DNA from: Daphnia carinata
Taxonomy: Eukaryota; Arthropoda; Branchiopoda; Diplostraca; Daphniidae
Direction: 5' to 3'
NCBI RefSeq assembly: GCF_022539665.2
Contig: NC_081333.1
Span: 3,348,001 to 3,412,000, forward strand
DNA length: 64,000 nt
Numbering within the stretch: position 1 is the first letter of the stretch; every line of letters begins with the position of its first letter. The notes under the pieces are model-generated. The model searched no databases and was not told where the DNA came from. It saw only the letters and a program-made list of their open reading frames with translations. Positions 23,102 to 36,368 of this stretch are shown here, piece after piece. The translations under genes and the position numbers were made by a program.

Positions 23102-24071
23102 ATGGGTCGGTACTCACGTGAACCAGACAACCCGACCAAGTCTTGCAAGGCTAGGGGCTCCAACCTCCGCGTCCATTTCAAGGTATTATATGGTTAGTTC
23201 TATCTCATTGAAAATTTGTGTTATACAAAAATCGTTATTGGTTGAGTAGAACACGAGGGAAGCCGCTAACACCATCAAGCGTATGCCTTTGAGGAGAGCG
23301 ATTGCCTTCCTCAAGAATGTCATCCAGCATAAGGAATGTGTCCCATTCCGTCGTTACAATGGAGGTGTTGGCCGGTGCGCACAGGTTTGTAATTTTTTAT
23401 ATTTATTAAGTACCTCGATTGTGTGATGAAGCTTTAAAGCATTCTAGACAATTTGCTGACAGATTGCAATGTTTCAAGACGGATCTGACTCGAAAGTTTT
23501 GTTATTTTCATGCTATAATAGAATGAGTATTAATCTCAACTACCTACCTTTCAGGCCAAACAATGGGGTACTACCCAGGGACGTTGGCCCAAGAAGTCTG
23601 CTGAATTTCTGTTGCAGTTGTTGAAGAATGCAGAGTCCAATGCTGATCTTAAGGGTCTCGATGTTGATCACTTGGTCATTGACCACATTCAGGTAAAATT
23701 AAGTTATTTTCCTAGAGAACAAACTGTTGTAGTATGATTATAACACCTTCGCATTCTAGACAACTAGCTGACAGATTGCAATGTTTCAAGACGGATCTGA
23801 CTAAAACTTAATTATTTAACTGAAAGAATGTAAAAGGATTTTGCTAAATGGCTCTTTGTTGTATCTACAGATCAACCGAGCCCCCTACATGCGCCGAAGA
23901 ACCTACCGCGCTCACGGAAGAATCAACCCATACATGAGCAGCCCTTGCCATTTGGAAGTTATCCTGTCTGAAAAGGAGGATGTCGTTTCCAAAGTCAAGG
24001 ATGATGAGCCCTCCAAGAAGAAGGTTTCCAAAAAGAAGTTGGCTCGCCAAAAGCTGTCCCAGAGGGAATAA
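23102..24071 (+). CDS. RpL17: 60S ribosomal protein L17 (uL22)
   Basis: Four coding exons (23102-23182, 23250-23384, 23555-23692, 23871-24071) give 184 residues, the same length as human RPL17. The protein starts [19 protein letters not shown] and continues with [19 protein letters not shown], the conserved [19 protein letters not shown] and [20 protein letters not shown], with a Lys-rich C-terminus. It lines the peptide exit tunnel of the large ribosomal subunit. Introns 2 and 3 host two related box C/D snoRNAs, listed separately. The gene is divergent from MEK. Confidence 0.97.
23420..23493 (+). ncRNA. Box C/D snoRNA in RpL17 intron 2 (copy 1)
   Basis: A C box GTGATGA (23423-23429), an internal CTGA (D', 23456-23459) and a D box CTGA (23485-23488) lie in the right order and spacing for a C/D snoRNA of about 70 nt. 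The guide before the D box (TGTTTCAAGACGG) is, from memory, perfectly complementary to a conserved LSU rRNA segment CCGTCTTGAAACA. By the D+5 rule the 2'-O-methyl target would be the G of CCCGTC. Host-gene position inside a ribosomal protein intron is typical. Vertebrate RPL17 also hosts C/D snoRNAs (the U58 family), but sequence identity to those was not established. Confidence 0.75.
23731..23805 (+). ncRNA. Box C/D snoRNA in RpL17 intron 3 (copy 2)
   Basis: This is a near-duplicate of the intron 2 snoRNA. It shares GCATTCTAGACAA, the D' CTGA (23768-23771), the same guide TGTTTCAAGACGG and the D box CTGA (23797-23800). The C box region reads ATGATTA instead of GTGATGA, so this copy may be weaker or decaying. 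The sequence outside the shared core differs, which suggests an older duplication within the same host gene. Confidence 0.65.
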
Positions 24072-24212
24072 ATTTTTCCCTGTATGCGCTTTTGTTAACC
24101 CTTTGTGTTACCTGAAATACAACGCTGGTGACATTCGATCTCAATTTTCAGATTATTTTCGAGGATATTTATTGCGATAGACAACAAATTCTTAAAATAC
24201 TTCGCTCAGAAT

Positions 24213-27200
24213 TTAATTAAAGGTCATCTTCTCATGTTGGATGTACTTGTAGGAAGCCTGAAAGAGAACTAATAATTAGTTATGAAATAAATAATTATAA
24301 CTGAAATTTACCTCCAGTGTAGTAAACATCACATCAAGCTCGCCGTTTTGTACATGCTTGTCGATGAAGTCTTCAATTAAATGAATTTCAGTGCCAAGGT
24401 GACGAATTCTCGAACGAACAACAACGAAGAGAAATACCGGGAAAAGATCATCCATATTCATGACATAATCAGCCCCCAACTGTGCTTGTACTGTTCGGCT
24501 AACTTCTTGGAATGTTTGATGAATCACACGAAGCTTCTGGCCAGGAGAAAAGGTCGTACTTAATTGTTGTAGGCAATCAATAGCTGTTGGGAAATGACTG
24601 CCATCAGGGGTAATCTCTTCAATAAAAAATTTTTGATCGACTCCCAGAAAATTCATCAACGCCGAATCTGATTGTCGATTCCATTTTTGCAGTCGTTCCC
24701 AATAAAGATCATCCAGCTTTTGATTGTGAAGCACGTAGAGAGTATAGAGTGGTGGGTAAAGTCGAGGCAAAAGAACGGGCAAAAGTAGAGTATTGGCTGA
24801 AACAACGGCCTGTAATTCTTGACATCCACTGGACGGTTCTAACATGAAAAATGTTTCCATCTATATATCAGTAAAAACATTATACGTTTATAAAATATTT
24901 CCTATTACCATTTGGAATTAGATAGACAGTTCGATCCTCTGGAAGAGCTGGAAATAGCAGACGAACAAATGCATACAGACGGCTAACGAAAGAGTGAACT
25001 TCGGCAACAGCATGAGGTAGAAGTCGGGGGTGGGCACCCACTCCGACATAAGTAGCTCGATAGACATCCCCTATATGGGCAGCCAATTTCCCTAATGGAT
25101 GGATCTCCGATTCTAAAGCCTGTCGTACAAAACTTTAGAATGATATAATACACTACAAATGCGTAAAGAATAGTCAAATCGTACCATATGTAAATAAGCT
25201 TCAATTTTTATAAATTCATCGCCATTGAGCTGGTTTCGACCGTAGTCTGGGATATGTTGAAGTATTTCAGGGATTTCCATATTAACTGGCTGAGTTGATG
25301 TTAACCGTTCCGACTTGACTGATTTTGACGAAACAGATGATCCCTGACGACGGTGATGGTGTGTCTTGGGCCGGAGTTGATGGTCGTTGGTCGTTCTTTG
25401 TTTCGACTGATTAAGCACAGCGGCAATTTGGTCCCAAGCCCGAAGTGAATCATCGGCTGTCCATTGAGCGCAGTTCGGAGAAAGACCGAGAGTTAAACAG
25501 CACTGATGAAAGATTGCTCCCCATTTCCGTTCGGCTGGAACACCAGAACCGTTTTGTTGCTGCAGGTGGGACATAGATACACCAGTAGGAGGCCCCAATG
25601 GTGATTGTGCGGATAAGGAAGCTTTGGTCAGGGTAGCGTTGATTTTAATGCCGTCAGACCAAGAGCCGTGGAATGTACCCTGAATGATATCACCATTTGG
25701 AAATTGGAGGAGTCCTTTTCCACCAAGAATACCTACACCAGCCACTTCTCCTTCGTAGCTGGTCCCGTCTTCCAGCAACATGACACATTGGCCGGTCATT
25801 TTGTTGTTAGTAAAGCTGCCTTCAATGTAGAGGCCATCTAGCGTAACTAGAACAGCTTGCCCATGCCTCGCATCTGCTAGCCACATGCCCATATATTTTT
25901 CCCCTGAAACGGACATGTACAGTTTAGCCAACGCTCAAATACGGTGATTCACTTTTCTATACTCACCAGTGACTATGTCATCCATTACACCGTATCCGTT
26001 TTTTTGGCCAGATTCCCATTGCCCAACATAGACATGAGCCGCAGACGTGAGAAAATGACCCCGTTTTAGCGTGCCGTGCCCGTGTGGCTGGCCGTCTTGA
26101 AAATTTCCTTCATAAACGTCCCCGTTAGCGTACCTGATATTTAAACTGGAAGTTAAATCCAAAGCTCAACGAAAATTACAAAAATTACACAATACTTAAG
26201 AATGCCGTATCCGTTCATCTTGCCGTCCTTCCAGCTACCTTCATAGGTAGTCCCATTGGGGCCAACCGACTCCGAAGAACCATAGCCGAATTGTTGGTTT
26301 TGCCGGAAGCTTCCTCGGTAAACACGGCCGTCGGGCCAATGCAATTCTCCTTCTCCATGCATTTTCCCACACAGCCACGCTCCTGTAAATAGAAAAGTTT
26401 ATACAACAACAATGCAGCAGTCGTGTGTTCAAAACTCTACCTTTATAGGTCACATCTTTCAGATGGGGCAATTTTGTAAAAGTATAAGATGCAGAGCGTA
26501 CAAGCGGAGGTGTTGTTCGCCCGTTTCTATTGGATTCTACAACATCAATTAAGAGAGCTTGCCTAATGGCAGACTGTAGAGCTTCTAGCCATTCTATCTT
26601 GTCAGATGAAGTTGAACAGGTTAGCGTCATCGACTCTTCCGGCATCGTCAAAGAAAGCCCATTCTTAAATAGAAAGGGAAGTTAATGAAATATATAACTA
26701 CAATCATTGCTAGCAGCTAAGATTTATTCCAATGTAGTACCTTAATTTGGGTATTTTCGGACTCTTGCATCGGTTCAACCCAAATAGTGGCCAATGGATA
26801 GGTAACATGACTGGAAGAACCGCTGACATGGACCAACACGTCAGTTAAGATAATGAACCAATGAGATGAAAAACGGCCTGAATTGACGAGACTAATAGGG
26901 TGAGATCGAGATTCGCGGATCAGACGGCGGACTGGGGTTCTCAGGGTGTCTACGACAAGTTAAAAGTAAAAGAAAAAAATAAAGGTAACACAAAATTATT
27001 ACTTTACTTAGAAATACATACCAGTAAGTTTAGCGGAACAGCTATCCCAAAAAGCCTTTGTAAGATCAGCGGTCCGGCATTCTTGCATCAAAGTAGCAGC
27101 CATATCAAGACATCGTTGACTAGCATATTTGTAACGATTAATATTCTTATCATTTCGTTGATGATGACTTTCAATCAGGTTCTCCAGATGACTTGAATAC

Positions 27201-29511
27201 TCTTTGAGTCGACCAAACGGTTCGTTCATTAACGTTGCAAAATTATCACTACCTGGCCGACGCACACCTCCCTGAGGAAAAAATTCGGGATCCAAAAGTG
27301 CATTTTCGCTCTTGCTGAGTACAAGACCATGGACTACTGTGGCATTACATAGTGCCTGGCCATAACAATGCCACACGTGCATATATTCGTTAATCCAACG
27401 AACGATGCCAATACTCAGGTTGGCACAGTCGTCCGTCTCGATCAACGAGTGAACATTGACGGCAGTGCAGGCCATTAGGTCACGATAGCGATCAAACAAC
27501 TCACGACGAATAGCTGCATTAGTTGTTGACGATTCCAACTGATCCAAGATGCCCCGCACAACTTTCAGGCAATTGCGCAAAAAAAGCTGTTCAGATAAAA
27601 CAAACTCTGACCAATGTGACCAACAGCGGCAGCTCTGATTGCACAACAAACAACAGCTAAGAGGACCGGTTGCCCATACTCGACTTGGTCTACCGGTGGG
27701 GCTTTGGGCAGGTAGGTTCAGCCTCATTATCGTTGATTTTTGAGTAGCCATAGAAAAGCCCATAAAAAGAACTTCACCGTGACTCGTCAATAACAACGTG
27801 TGTTCTCTGTCATAATAATAAATAAAAATAGTGTATAAATAATAAAGGTACTTTCAATTTACAATTTTTAAATTTACCTCCCGGCAGCGATATCTCGGAT
27901 AGTGGTATGGAAAGGTAGCGATACTTCAGTGGGAATTGACATGAACGAAAGATCTTCACCAGGTTCCACCTGCCCTTTATTATTGGCTCCCCATGCCAGT
28001 ACACGTCCATCCAACGTGAGGGCCAGTGAGTGCCGCGATCCGCATGCCACTTTGCAAACTCCAATACCACATAAATGTCGAACGGATGTCGGCGTTTCGC
28101 GAGAGACGCAATCAGACGATCCAAGTTGACCTACTCCTCCTTGACCCCAAGCCCAAACAGATGTATGAAGTAGCTGCCGACCTAATGAAACGAGTCGTTC
28201 CGGTTGAAGCCCCGTCATTTTCTCTCGGTCAGTTACTCGGAGTAATGTAGAATCAAGCGATAAACTTGAAGATCCATTGCGTTTCCAACGATGATGACTT
28301 TGGAGTGACTGTCGAACAATAAACCGCGGTGTGGCTGGTGCTGCAGGTGAATCCTCACCGCTGCTACTGCTGGGCAATTCAGCTGGGAGACTACTCGTTT
28401 CCGTTGTGGCAGAAACCTCAAGAGGAGTTGCTGCAACTTGTAACGCTACTTCCTCTTGGCTGGTTCCACTCCAATGCCGTGACATGCGGTTGACAACGGC
28501 ATCGCCCAAGTTACGGACACCTTCCACGACTCGGCTTGCCACCTGTTGAGTCACATTATTTCCACAATCTAGCGTCGCTGATGCAGCTAAACTATTGTTG
28601 CAATCATCTGCTTCGAAACCAGTAACCCAAGACAACTGCTTAGTTAAAAATTGCTTTGCCGCACCGAGTTGGGGTGTTGAATTGAGCAACAAGGCGCTTT
28701 GGCGGACTAAATGATCTGCCTTAGACCAACAAACTTGGGCAAGAGAGTTCATGTTGTCCTTGAAATCTTCTTGATTATTTCTTTGTGATGCATTGAGATC
28801 CAGCGAATGAATTGAAAGTAGACTATGTTCCCTGCATTCAAGGCAGGAACCAACTGCACACAACCCATCAAAAGGGCCACTTTTAGAAACATTTGCTCCA
28901 TCCAGAGAATCCCAGTTGTTTTTGATTGATGTGTTGGACTTACCAATACTATCACTATAGTTTTCATCTTGAACAAGAGCTACACTAAAGTTGGTGCCAC
29001 ACATAATACTGATGGGTACTTTGTTCTCGAAGGCTGGCAGCTTCTCTGGGAGCAGGGATTTGGTTTCATCAACAGCCCAAACTTTACCAGAATCTGAGAT
29101 AAATAAAAGGTTCTTCGAGTGAGACGCTACTTCTCTTACAAAGAGTCTTCCTCCATCTTCCACAACACCGTGGGGACAGCAGAGGTTGGGTTGTTTGATA
29201 GCCAATTCCTCAACTTTTTCAGGTGTTTCCAGTTCGGATCTTAGAACTCTGCCCCGATCAGTCACAAAAATAGTATGCAATGAGTTGCATGCTATACCAA
29301 CCACAGTCTGGCATGGCAGTGCCAATTCTTGCAATTTTCCGCTAAGTCCGTCTTGCTTGAGGGTCGACAGGTAGACACGGCCGTCTTCTGTCAGAAAGAA
29401 CACCTGACCGAGTCTACTTGATACAACGGCGGTCATCGCCTGCTCCGGTGCAAGAAGTGCTGCAGCTGGCTCGCCCTCTTCCCAGGCTATCACATTAGCA
29501 GATTCATTCAT
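24213..29511 (-). CDS. Als2: Alsin (ALS2), Rab5/Rac guanine nucleotide exchange factor
   Basis: Ten exons in minus order (27878-29511, 27022-27806, 26741-26949, 26441-26663, 26196-26382, 25967-26133, 25185-25903, 24909-25119, 24312-24838, 24213-24257) join to about 1568 residues; human alsin has 1657. The first exon has RCC1-like repeats (VWAVDE, SVWAWGQGGVGQLGSSDCV, RHSLALTLDGRVLAWG). The second holds the DH-like region, the next a PH-like part. Then come at least seven MORN repeats (GEGELHWPDGRVYRGSF, YEGSWKDGKMNGYG, YANGDVYEGNF) and a C-terminal VPS9 domain (DYVMNMDDLFPVFLFVVVRS). Alsin activates Rab5 on endosomes and acts on Rac1. At the exon 8/9 junction only the acceptor after CATGTTAG keeps the frame; a nearer AG shifts it. 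Confidence 0.95.
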
Positions 29512-30568
29512 TTTTGTTTCTTTGGTGAATCACAACCACCCAGAAGAAACTTACACCTTCGCACCCCACAAAAACCAGGCTCCAAAGACAGCGATCATAA
29601 CATCCCTTTTAATCAGCTGTGTTTGATAAAAACGGGCTGCCATCTATCGATAAGATTTTCAATCTTCTTTGTTTCTTCACTGATAAGCATAAACACCATA
29701 GGAGAGTAAGGGAGGATTTATATAATTTCCCTACTACAGTTGTCTATTTTCTTAAGCGGAATCGCATTCTTAAAGCTATGAACGGACAAGAATGACCGCA
29801 AATAGAAACAAGTATTAAAGTAATATTTCTCTCTATAATGTCTATAGTGAAGCTAAAACAGGAACACACAACGTTAAGATATTCTACGGCAATGGATATT
29901 CCGAGGGATAGACACAGTATTTTCCATGAATAGATCAACGAGTTGGGTTTTGGTTTCGGTAACTGTGGTGTCCACACAAATTTTTTCATTCAACAATCAA
30001 TATTTGTTGGTTATTTTTCATGCATTTAAACTAAAATAAATCAAGTGGGAATTGAAAGTTCTTTGACTCTGGAGATAGTACAGTTGTCGAAAGGAAAAAA
30101 AAATTAAAAGAAAATTCGGAGTTGTACAAAGATTGACTTAACGTGTTGTAAGATAGAGATATGACGCGGATAGAACCACCTATCGCAGCAGTCCAACGAG
30201 AGACAACACACAAGTTAAGGGTTAAATTAAAATGAATAGACAGGAGATTTTTTTAAAAGATTTACAATACCAACAAATCTGAATTGCAAATTACTTTGGT
30301 TTCCTTTGTGTTGCTACGTATCACTGGCATTGGTACCAGCTGACGAGTGATTGCAAATGGAAAGGGAACGTGTGAACACATGGAAACACGAAGACAAAAC
30401 GTGCACGACAACCTTCATCTTTCCTTTTCTTTCTTCTCAAAAACACACCAACAATCCAATCGTACTTTCCTTGACGCTCGTTAGCGGAGTCGATAACTTT
30501 CAAACACGATAAACTCTTATGTTAAACAAAAAACGAAGAGAAAGGGAGGAGATGAAACGGCAAAACTT
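29512..30568. other. Intergenic: alsin promoter side and SNRK 3' UTR
   Basis: No coding exon is visible. Both neighbours are on the minus strand, so this region should contain the end of the SNRK transcript and the upstream sequence of alsin. Confidence 0.55.
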
Positions 30569-33500
30569 TTAACACGAGGTGCAGTGCTGAGTGACATTGT
30601 GCACGACGGCAAGGGGTGTGGAACATTCGGTCGAAGAAGAACAAGTGACGGACGAAAGTTTGGCCGGAGTTGGCGAGAGTGTTGGTCCGTTCATGTTGAC
30701 ATCGCTGGGGTTCATACCAACGATTCCACCTTTGCGACCAAATCGCTTCCAGATCTCGTACTGACAATGCGACGCTTCAACCAAGATACGTTCCTTAACC
30801 AAACAGCCCAGGGAACGGGCTTTGTACAGGCGACTTCGCAGAAAACTCATCGTTTTGCCTCGCCCAGCCTCTGCGGCTTCATCTGGATCAGGGGCTCCTG
30901 CCGGTTTACACTCAGCATCCATTGTATCGTCTTCACCACTGCTTCGACCGCGGCTTTTCCATCCAGGCGGACGTTTATCTGATCTCTAAAATATTAAACT
31001 GTTAGAATGAATTTCACTATAATACGTACAACGATTTACTTTGAATGATGAATTTGTCCCTTCTCGACGTGAAAAGAGTTGTCTAAGCCGTTTATGTTTC
31101 TTCCCACCGGTTGGAGTAGTGCAACTGCAACTGCAGCCCGTCAATGGGGGCTCCGGCTCCGTATCCATGACCACATCATCTTGGATGATGACTGTCTCTC
31201 GAGAACCTTTCTCGGAGGGAGGATGACTAGCTGGCAAAGGCGACGGAGGTAAAACGAGCACCATTTCCGGGGATCCGTCTAGAGAAACAATTTCTTCAAT
31301 CTTTTCCAAATTTCCACAGCTTTTTGCCGGTATGCGGGCCATAGAAGATGGAGATGGAGGAATTTCCAACATGTTTGTCGTGCTGCGCGGGCTTTCAGGT
31401 GTTTCACAGACTTCAGTTAAACAAGTGAGAGATTGCGACACACGTAGGTGAGTTTCGCTTCCAAGCCCAGGGCTCAAAAGCGAGAAACTGGCATTTGTAT
31501 ATCTCCGCCCATGTGAGCTACCCACAACGCGATATCGCGATCTGGGATTGCGCTGGTCAACGGCATCAGACGCTTGCAGGTGACGTCGTCCTCCAGTAGA
31601 GCCACTACTATGGTGACCGCTATCCGAGCCCTTGGGTGCTTGGGAGCTAGACCCAGCCTGATTATAACTATCCATGGAACTTGTACCCCCACCTAAAAAT
31701 AAACATAAAATTTTATGGAGCCATTCAAAAGCAACAACAACAATGAAATCGACATTACCTCCTGATATCCCAGCACCATCATTACCGCCTCCAGGACCAT
31801 CACAACCTGGGTCACTGGAATCATCGTGCGAGTCTCTCCTAGGTGGAAGTGATTTAATTTTCTCGGCCCTCTTCTTCCGCCCTTCGTTATCGTCATCACT
31901 GGCATCCGAAGACGAACACGACGCTGTTCTAGCTTTTGCTAATTGGCGCCTTTGCTCGTACCGCCTAACCAAACTGGGTGGTGATGTTGATGAGCGTGCA
32001 CTAGGGCCGGCTGACGTAGCCCGTCCAGATTGAGAAGGACGATGTCTATGGCCATTTATAGTTGTTCTGATTCTCAAGCCAGGTGACTTGGCCGACGTTA
32101 CTGTTGACTCTCCCCTGCTAGTTGATTCGCTGTCACTGCAACTCTCGGCCTCCTCAAAGATTTCATTGAGGATCAGCTGTGGGGAACTGCGCACTGAATG
32201 CAAAACGCGGTTTGGAGATGGCAAGGTCGAACGGGTCTTGCTGTTGACAGTCGGTGACATAACGTTCGGAGAAGATGCAGGCGAAGAAACGGTTGTCGAT
32301 GGCGACGTCGGAGAAATGGAGGCTGGAGTTGCCCGTCCTGATGCCAAAATGCCAGCCCTTTGACACGTGACTGGCGACGTTAAGGGCGAGGTTCGCGGAC
32401 TCCGTAGACCCAAGCCAATATTAGAGGTAGTGGGGAATGGCGCAGGTACTTCCATATATTGATCGATACTTTTTTGCGTTTCCAGTGGTTTCGTGCTAAT
32501 GGCTGCTAACTTTGAAACCGGGACTTGTGGGGTGATTTTGTCCGCAAAATCCAAGCGTAATTCAGATGAACGTGCGGGTCCTTTATTGACTGATTGAATA
32601 GCGGATACGTTAGTCAACAACCCACGAGCTCTCAAGCTACCGGCCAAGGAATTGTTGGACGCCCTTTGACTGGCCAAAGACGTATTTGATGTTCTCTGGC
32701 TCGCCAACGAATTGCTGGATGATCTACGAAACGAATGTTTATTTTTACTATTTTTTCTTGATAAAAAAAAAAATAATATGAAAGGAATGTTGTTTGGGTT
32801 ATACCTCTGGCTTCGTCGGCTAGATTCACTTCCGCTACCTCCTGTGGCTTCATCCTCTTCTGCAACGTCACTGTATTTACGCGGACGACCAACACTAGAC
32901 GTTTGCATCGCTTCCATTGCTGTTCTGGGAAAAACTGGTATCGTCTTGAACGGAAGCTTTTCATCCGGTATTGGTATTAGCTCCTATGAATGAGGCTTAT
33001 AATAATATCGAATCAAAAACACAGACAATAAATCCACCTGTACCTTCGGAACGGGGGGTTCTGGTTCTGAAGGTGGAGGGGCTAGAGCAGGTTGCCCCCG
33101 ACTGATCATTTGTGCTTGCTCTTGCCGCTGCGCTCGTAGTTTACGTTCGGCCAAGAGGAAATACGTGGCAGTAATATTGTTGTACTCGTCTTTGTCCAGC
33201 GCATCCAAGATTTCCTCCTTGGTAGCGATGTTACCGTTGACCATTTTTTGCAAAATAATGGCGTGGTCCTCTTCTGTTAGGTGTTCGCGTGACACCAATG
33301 GCAAGTAATGAGAGGGTGGCAAAGCCGCTGCACCATCTTGCAACCATGTATCACTTGCGATTTCTTCAAGAGTAGCGCGGTTAGCTGGATCACGTTGGAG
33401 CATCCGGCCTATTAGTCTACGACAGCCTTCAGATACATGGGGTGGTACCGTGTACTTGCAATCCATAATCATTGTCAACGTCTCGCTATCGTTAGCCTCC

Positions 33501-34634
33501 TATACCAAATATGAAAGTTATAAACTAATAATCTTGAATCTTTGCTTCTTCTATTACCTGGAAAGGTGGATGGCCACAGACTAACATGTAAAGAATGACG
33601 CCTAACGACCAAATATCAACAGCTGGAGCATCGTAAGAGTCGCCTAACAAGATCTCGGGTGCGGAATAAGCCAACGATCCGCAAGACGTCTCTAACTTTT
33701 GGCCAGGATTGTACTTGTTGGAAAACCCGAAATCAGTCAGTTTGACCATGCCCAACTTCTCGAAAAAGACCACATTCTCTGGTTTGAGGTCCCGATGGAC
33801 CACGTGGAGTTGATGACAGTATGATATAGCGTGCACCACCTGCATAGAAAGTAATGGGTAAATTATGTTTTCTCACTCTTTCTCATTCCACCTATGGAAG
33901 GATACATCAATCAAGGCTGTAAATAGACCGCCCTGCAAGTGCTTAACTCCCTAGACATTCCAGACGCGTTGCCAAATTATTTATAGCGTAATCGAATGGC
34001 GCCAGAGCAGGGAAAGAGAATAGATATTAATAGAAATACGTCTCCCCCCCTACCATGTAACAATCCAAAGAGGATCGTAACACGCTTATCGTCTTGGTCA
34101 GACAAATTGTCAAATAGGCGAATACCTGTCTGAAGTAATGCCGGGCCGATTCTTGATCGAGGCCATTCTCGTGCCGCATGATGTAATCGTAGAGATCGCC
34201 TCCATCTCCCAATTCCAGAATCAGATAAAGTTTGGTTTGAGTATCGATGACCTCGTAAAGACGAACAACGTTGGGATGCTGGACCAGCTTCATGCAGCGC
34301 ACTTCTTGGAATAGATGCGCTCGCGACACTTCGTCCAACTTGGTCTTATCGATCACTTTGACGGCCACTTTTTCTCCAGTAAAAACGTGTCGTGCCAATT
34401 TGACCACGGCAAAATGCCCCCGACCTTTTAGTAAAACAAAGGTGATAACTTGCGTAAACCGATTAAAGAAAACTGCATAACTAACTAACCAAGGGTTTCC
34501 TCCAAGTCATAGAGTCCGGCAATTTTGCCATCGTAGCTTACATTGGACAAATGAAAGCCAAAATTATTACGTTGACCACGACCAGCTGAAGCTCGTCCTG
34601 ATCCGACACGCGTGAGTCCTGCTGTTTTTTGCAT
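30569..34634 (-). CDS. Snrk: SNF-related serine/threonine kinase SNRK, long form
   Basis: Eight coding exons in minus order (34490-34634, 34126-34424, 33558-33839, 33044-33499, 32805-32983, 31759-32723, 31040-31692, 30569-30985) join to about 1131 residues; human SNRK has 765. After a short N-terminal extension the kinase begins [20 protein letters not shown], almost identical to SNRK. It carries [37 protein letters not shown] and [24 protein letters not shown]-like segment follows ([17 protein letters not shown]). The tail is Ser-rich and keeps the SNRK motif [14 protein letters not shown] is an AMPK-related kinase activated by LKB1. An acceptor just 5' of exon 1 and a GTAAGT donor at about 35751 (minus strand) indicate at least one upstream 5' UTR exon. 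The initiator is the ATG ending at 34634; an upstream TTG is not needed. Confidence 0.93.
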
Positions 34635-34663
34635 TAGGTTTCCGTGTCGTCTTTTGACGACTG

Positions 34664-36210
34664 ACTGCAATAATGTATTAATTTAACTATACAGATTTCC
34701 TCTTTTTTTTTAACACCAAGAAGAATTTGTATCTTGTCACCTTCTTCAGGTCAGCTCAAATAAAAGAGATGGAGGCAGCGCCTGCGAGATTTTACTCGCT
34801 CAGCACATCAGATAACATTTTCTTTCTTCGTCACTGGTTCTATTTTGATCCTATGAAAACGCGGAGGGTGAAACTAGATGATAATCTGCAAAAGAAAAGG
34901 AAGTCGTTCAATCCATTCACCCCTAGTAAAAAAAGGTTCCCCCCCCCCACAACTTAGCTAAGTGGATGATATTGTACCCTCTCTTCCATGAATCAAAGAG
35001 TGAAAAACGCCCCTCTCCTTCTACATTTCTATCTCTCCTACATTAATGGTCAAATGTCTGACATAATTAAGCCATGCCAAAAGACATGAACGCACTTACG
35101 GCATTTTCGCAGAGGTTGCCAATACCTTGTGGATAATAAATTTCACACTGGTCTTCTTTCACTGTAGTTCATACATCACTTTCACACAAACATCATTCTT
35201 TAACAGTATGCAGTTTTATCCCCATCCTACTATGACAGGAAACAGGTCTTGAAAAACTGTACCAAAAACACTAGCTTCTACTGTAAACAGCTTCGCCTAT
35301 TAATAGCAGACAGGATAAGTGTATGAGCTGTGCTTTTCAATGAAAAGGCTGTCAGAACAAAGTAGACCAAAATTTACTTAAAGAAAAAGCTATTCTCTTC
35401 AACCTTTTTAACGTAGAAGAAAAAAGAAAACCTTTCGCTTTCAGTTCACAATTCAGCTATCTGCCCTGCCAAGTAAAAAAACAACAAATCATCTCTTTGC
35501 TAAGCAAAGTCTTGCAAATTACAATTTCCAATTTCCCAGCATCTCCAGTAATGTTACCAGAAAAATAGATGTCCACACCTTAGCAGATTGCTTGATAAAC
35601 TGTCATTGATGACAATTTAGAAAATGAATGGAATCCTTCTACCTGATTAATAAATCTTATACCTCTTTCCTGCTTTTCATGTGCATTTTAAACATTTAAG
35701 AACTGAAAATCAGTTGTCTATATCAGAGTGTAACCAAAATCTTTTACTTACCCGAAATTATAGCGAACGAAACCAATCAGATTAAAAACACAACACAGCA
35801 AAACGACCTTCACTATGTAACTAAAGAAATTGGCCTTTTGCAACATTGCCAGTTCTTTATAAAAACAAATGAAGACCCATCTTTTTTCTCTTCGTCTCTT
35901 AGAAACTCTCGCTCACATTTTTCAAATTTTCCAAAAATATCACAATACATTTTTCTAAAAAGAATAAATCATAATGATTTATTTAAAAGGATAACCAGTT
36001 GTTGTAAAGTATGTTATGGAACACAAAAATGACATTATATCTAGTAATTCAGTAAACAAAAAAAAATTATATCCGTGTCTCCGCCACTCTCAAGACTCTG
36101 GCACTCCAGCACGTCCAGCAGTAGACAGTCACTTTCGTTTGCCTTTTTGGGGTTTTGCATGTAATTTATCTCCTTCAGTTTTTAACCAGAATAGTGAAGA
36201 TTGGTTCAAG
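34664..36210. other. SNRK 5' leader introns and PDCD5 first exon
   Basis: No protein-coding exon is visible. A minus-strand donor (exon ending at 35752, then GTAAGT) marks a probable SNRK 5' UTR exon. On the plus strand a probable PDCD5 non-coding exon ends at 36210 with TTCAAG followed by GTACGC; its acceptor directly precedes the PDCD5 ATG. Confidence 0.5.
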
Positions 36211-36368
36211 GTACGCCCTATTTGATACCTCAAGGAAAATTGCTTTCTTATTTGCACTCGATTTCCTTTTCGCCAATCAAACGGGGTTTAATAATATATG
36301 TCTTCGGTCAAAGTTGGTTTCCCATTATGTTATTCCAGAATTATTTTTTTTTTCGTCTTTTTTTTTAG

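Noticed and set aside
34635-34670. Upstream start of SNRK
   Set aside because: The frame is open but begins with TTG and an acceptor-like TTGCAG lies there; the ATG ending at 34634 is the first real start.
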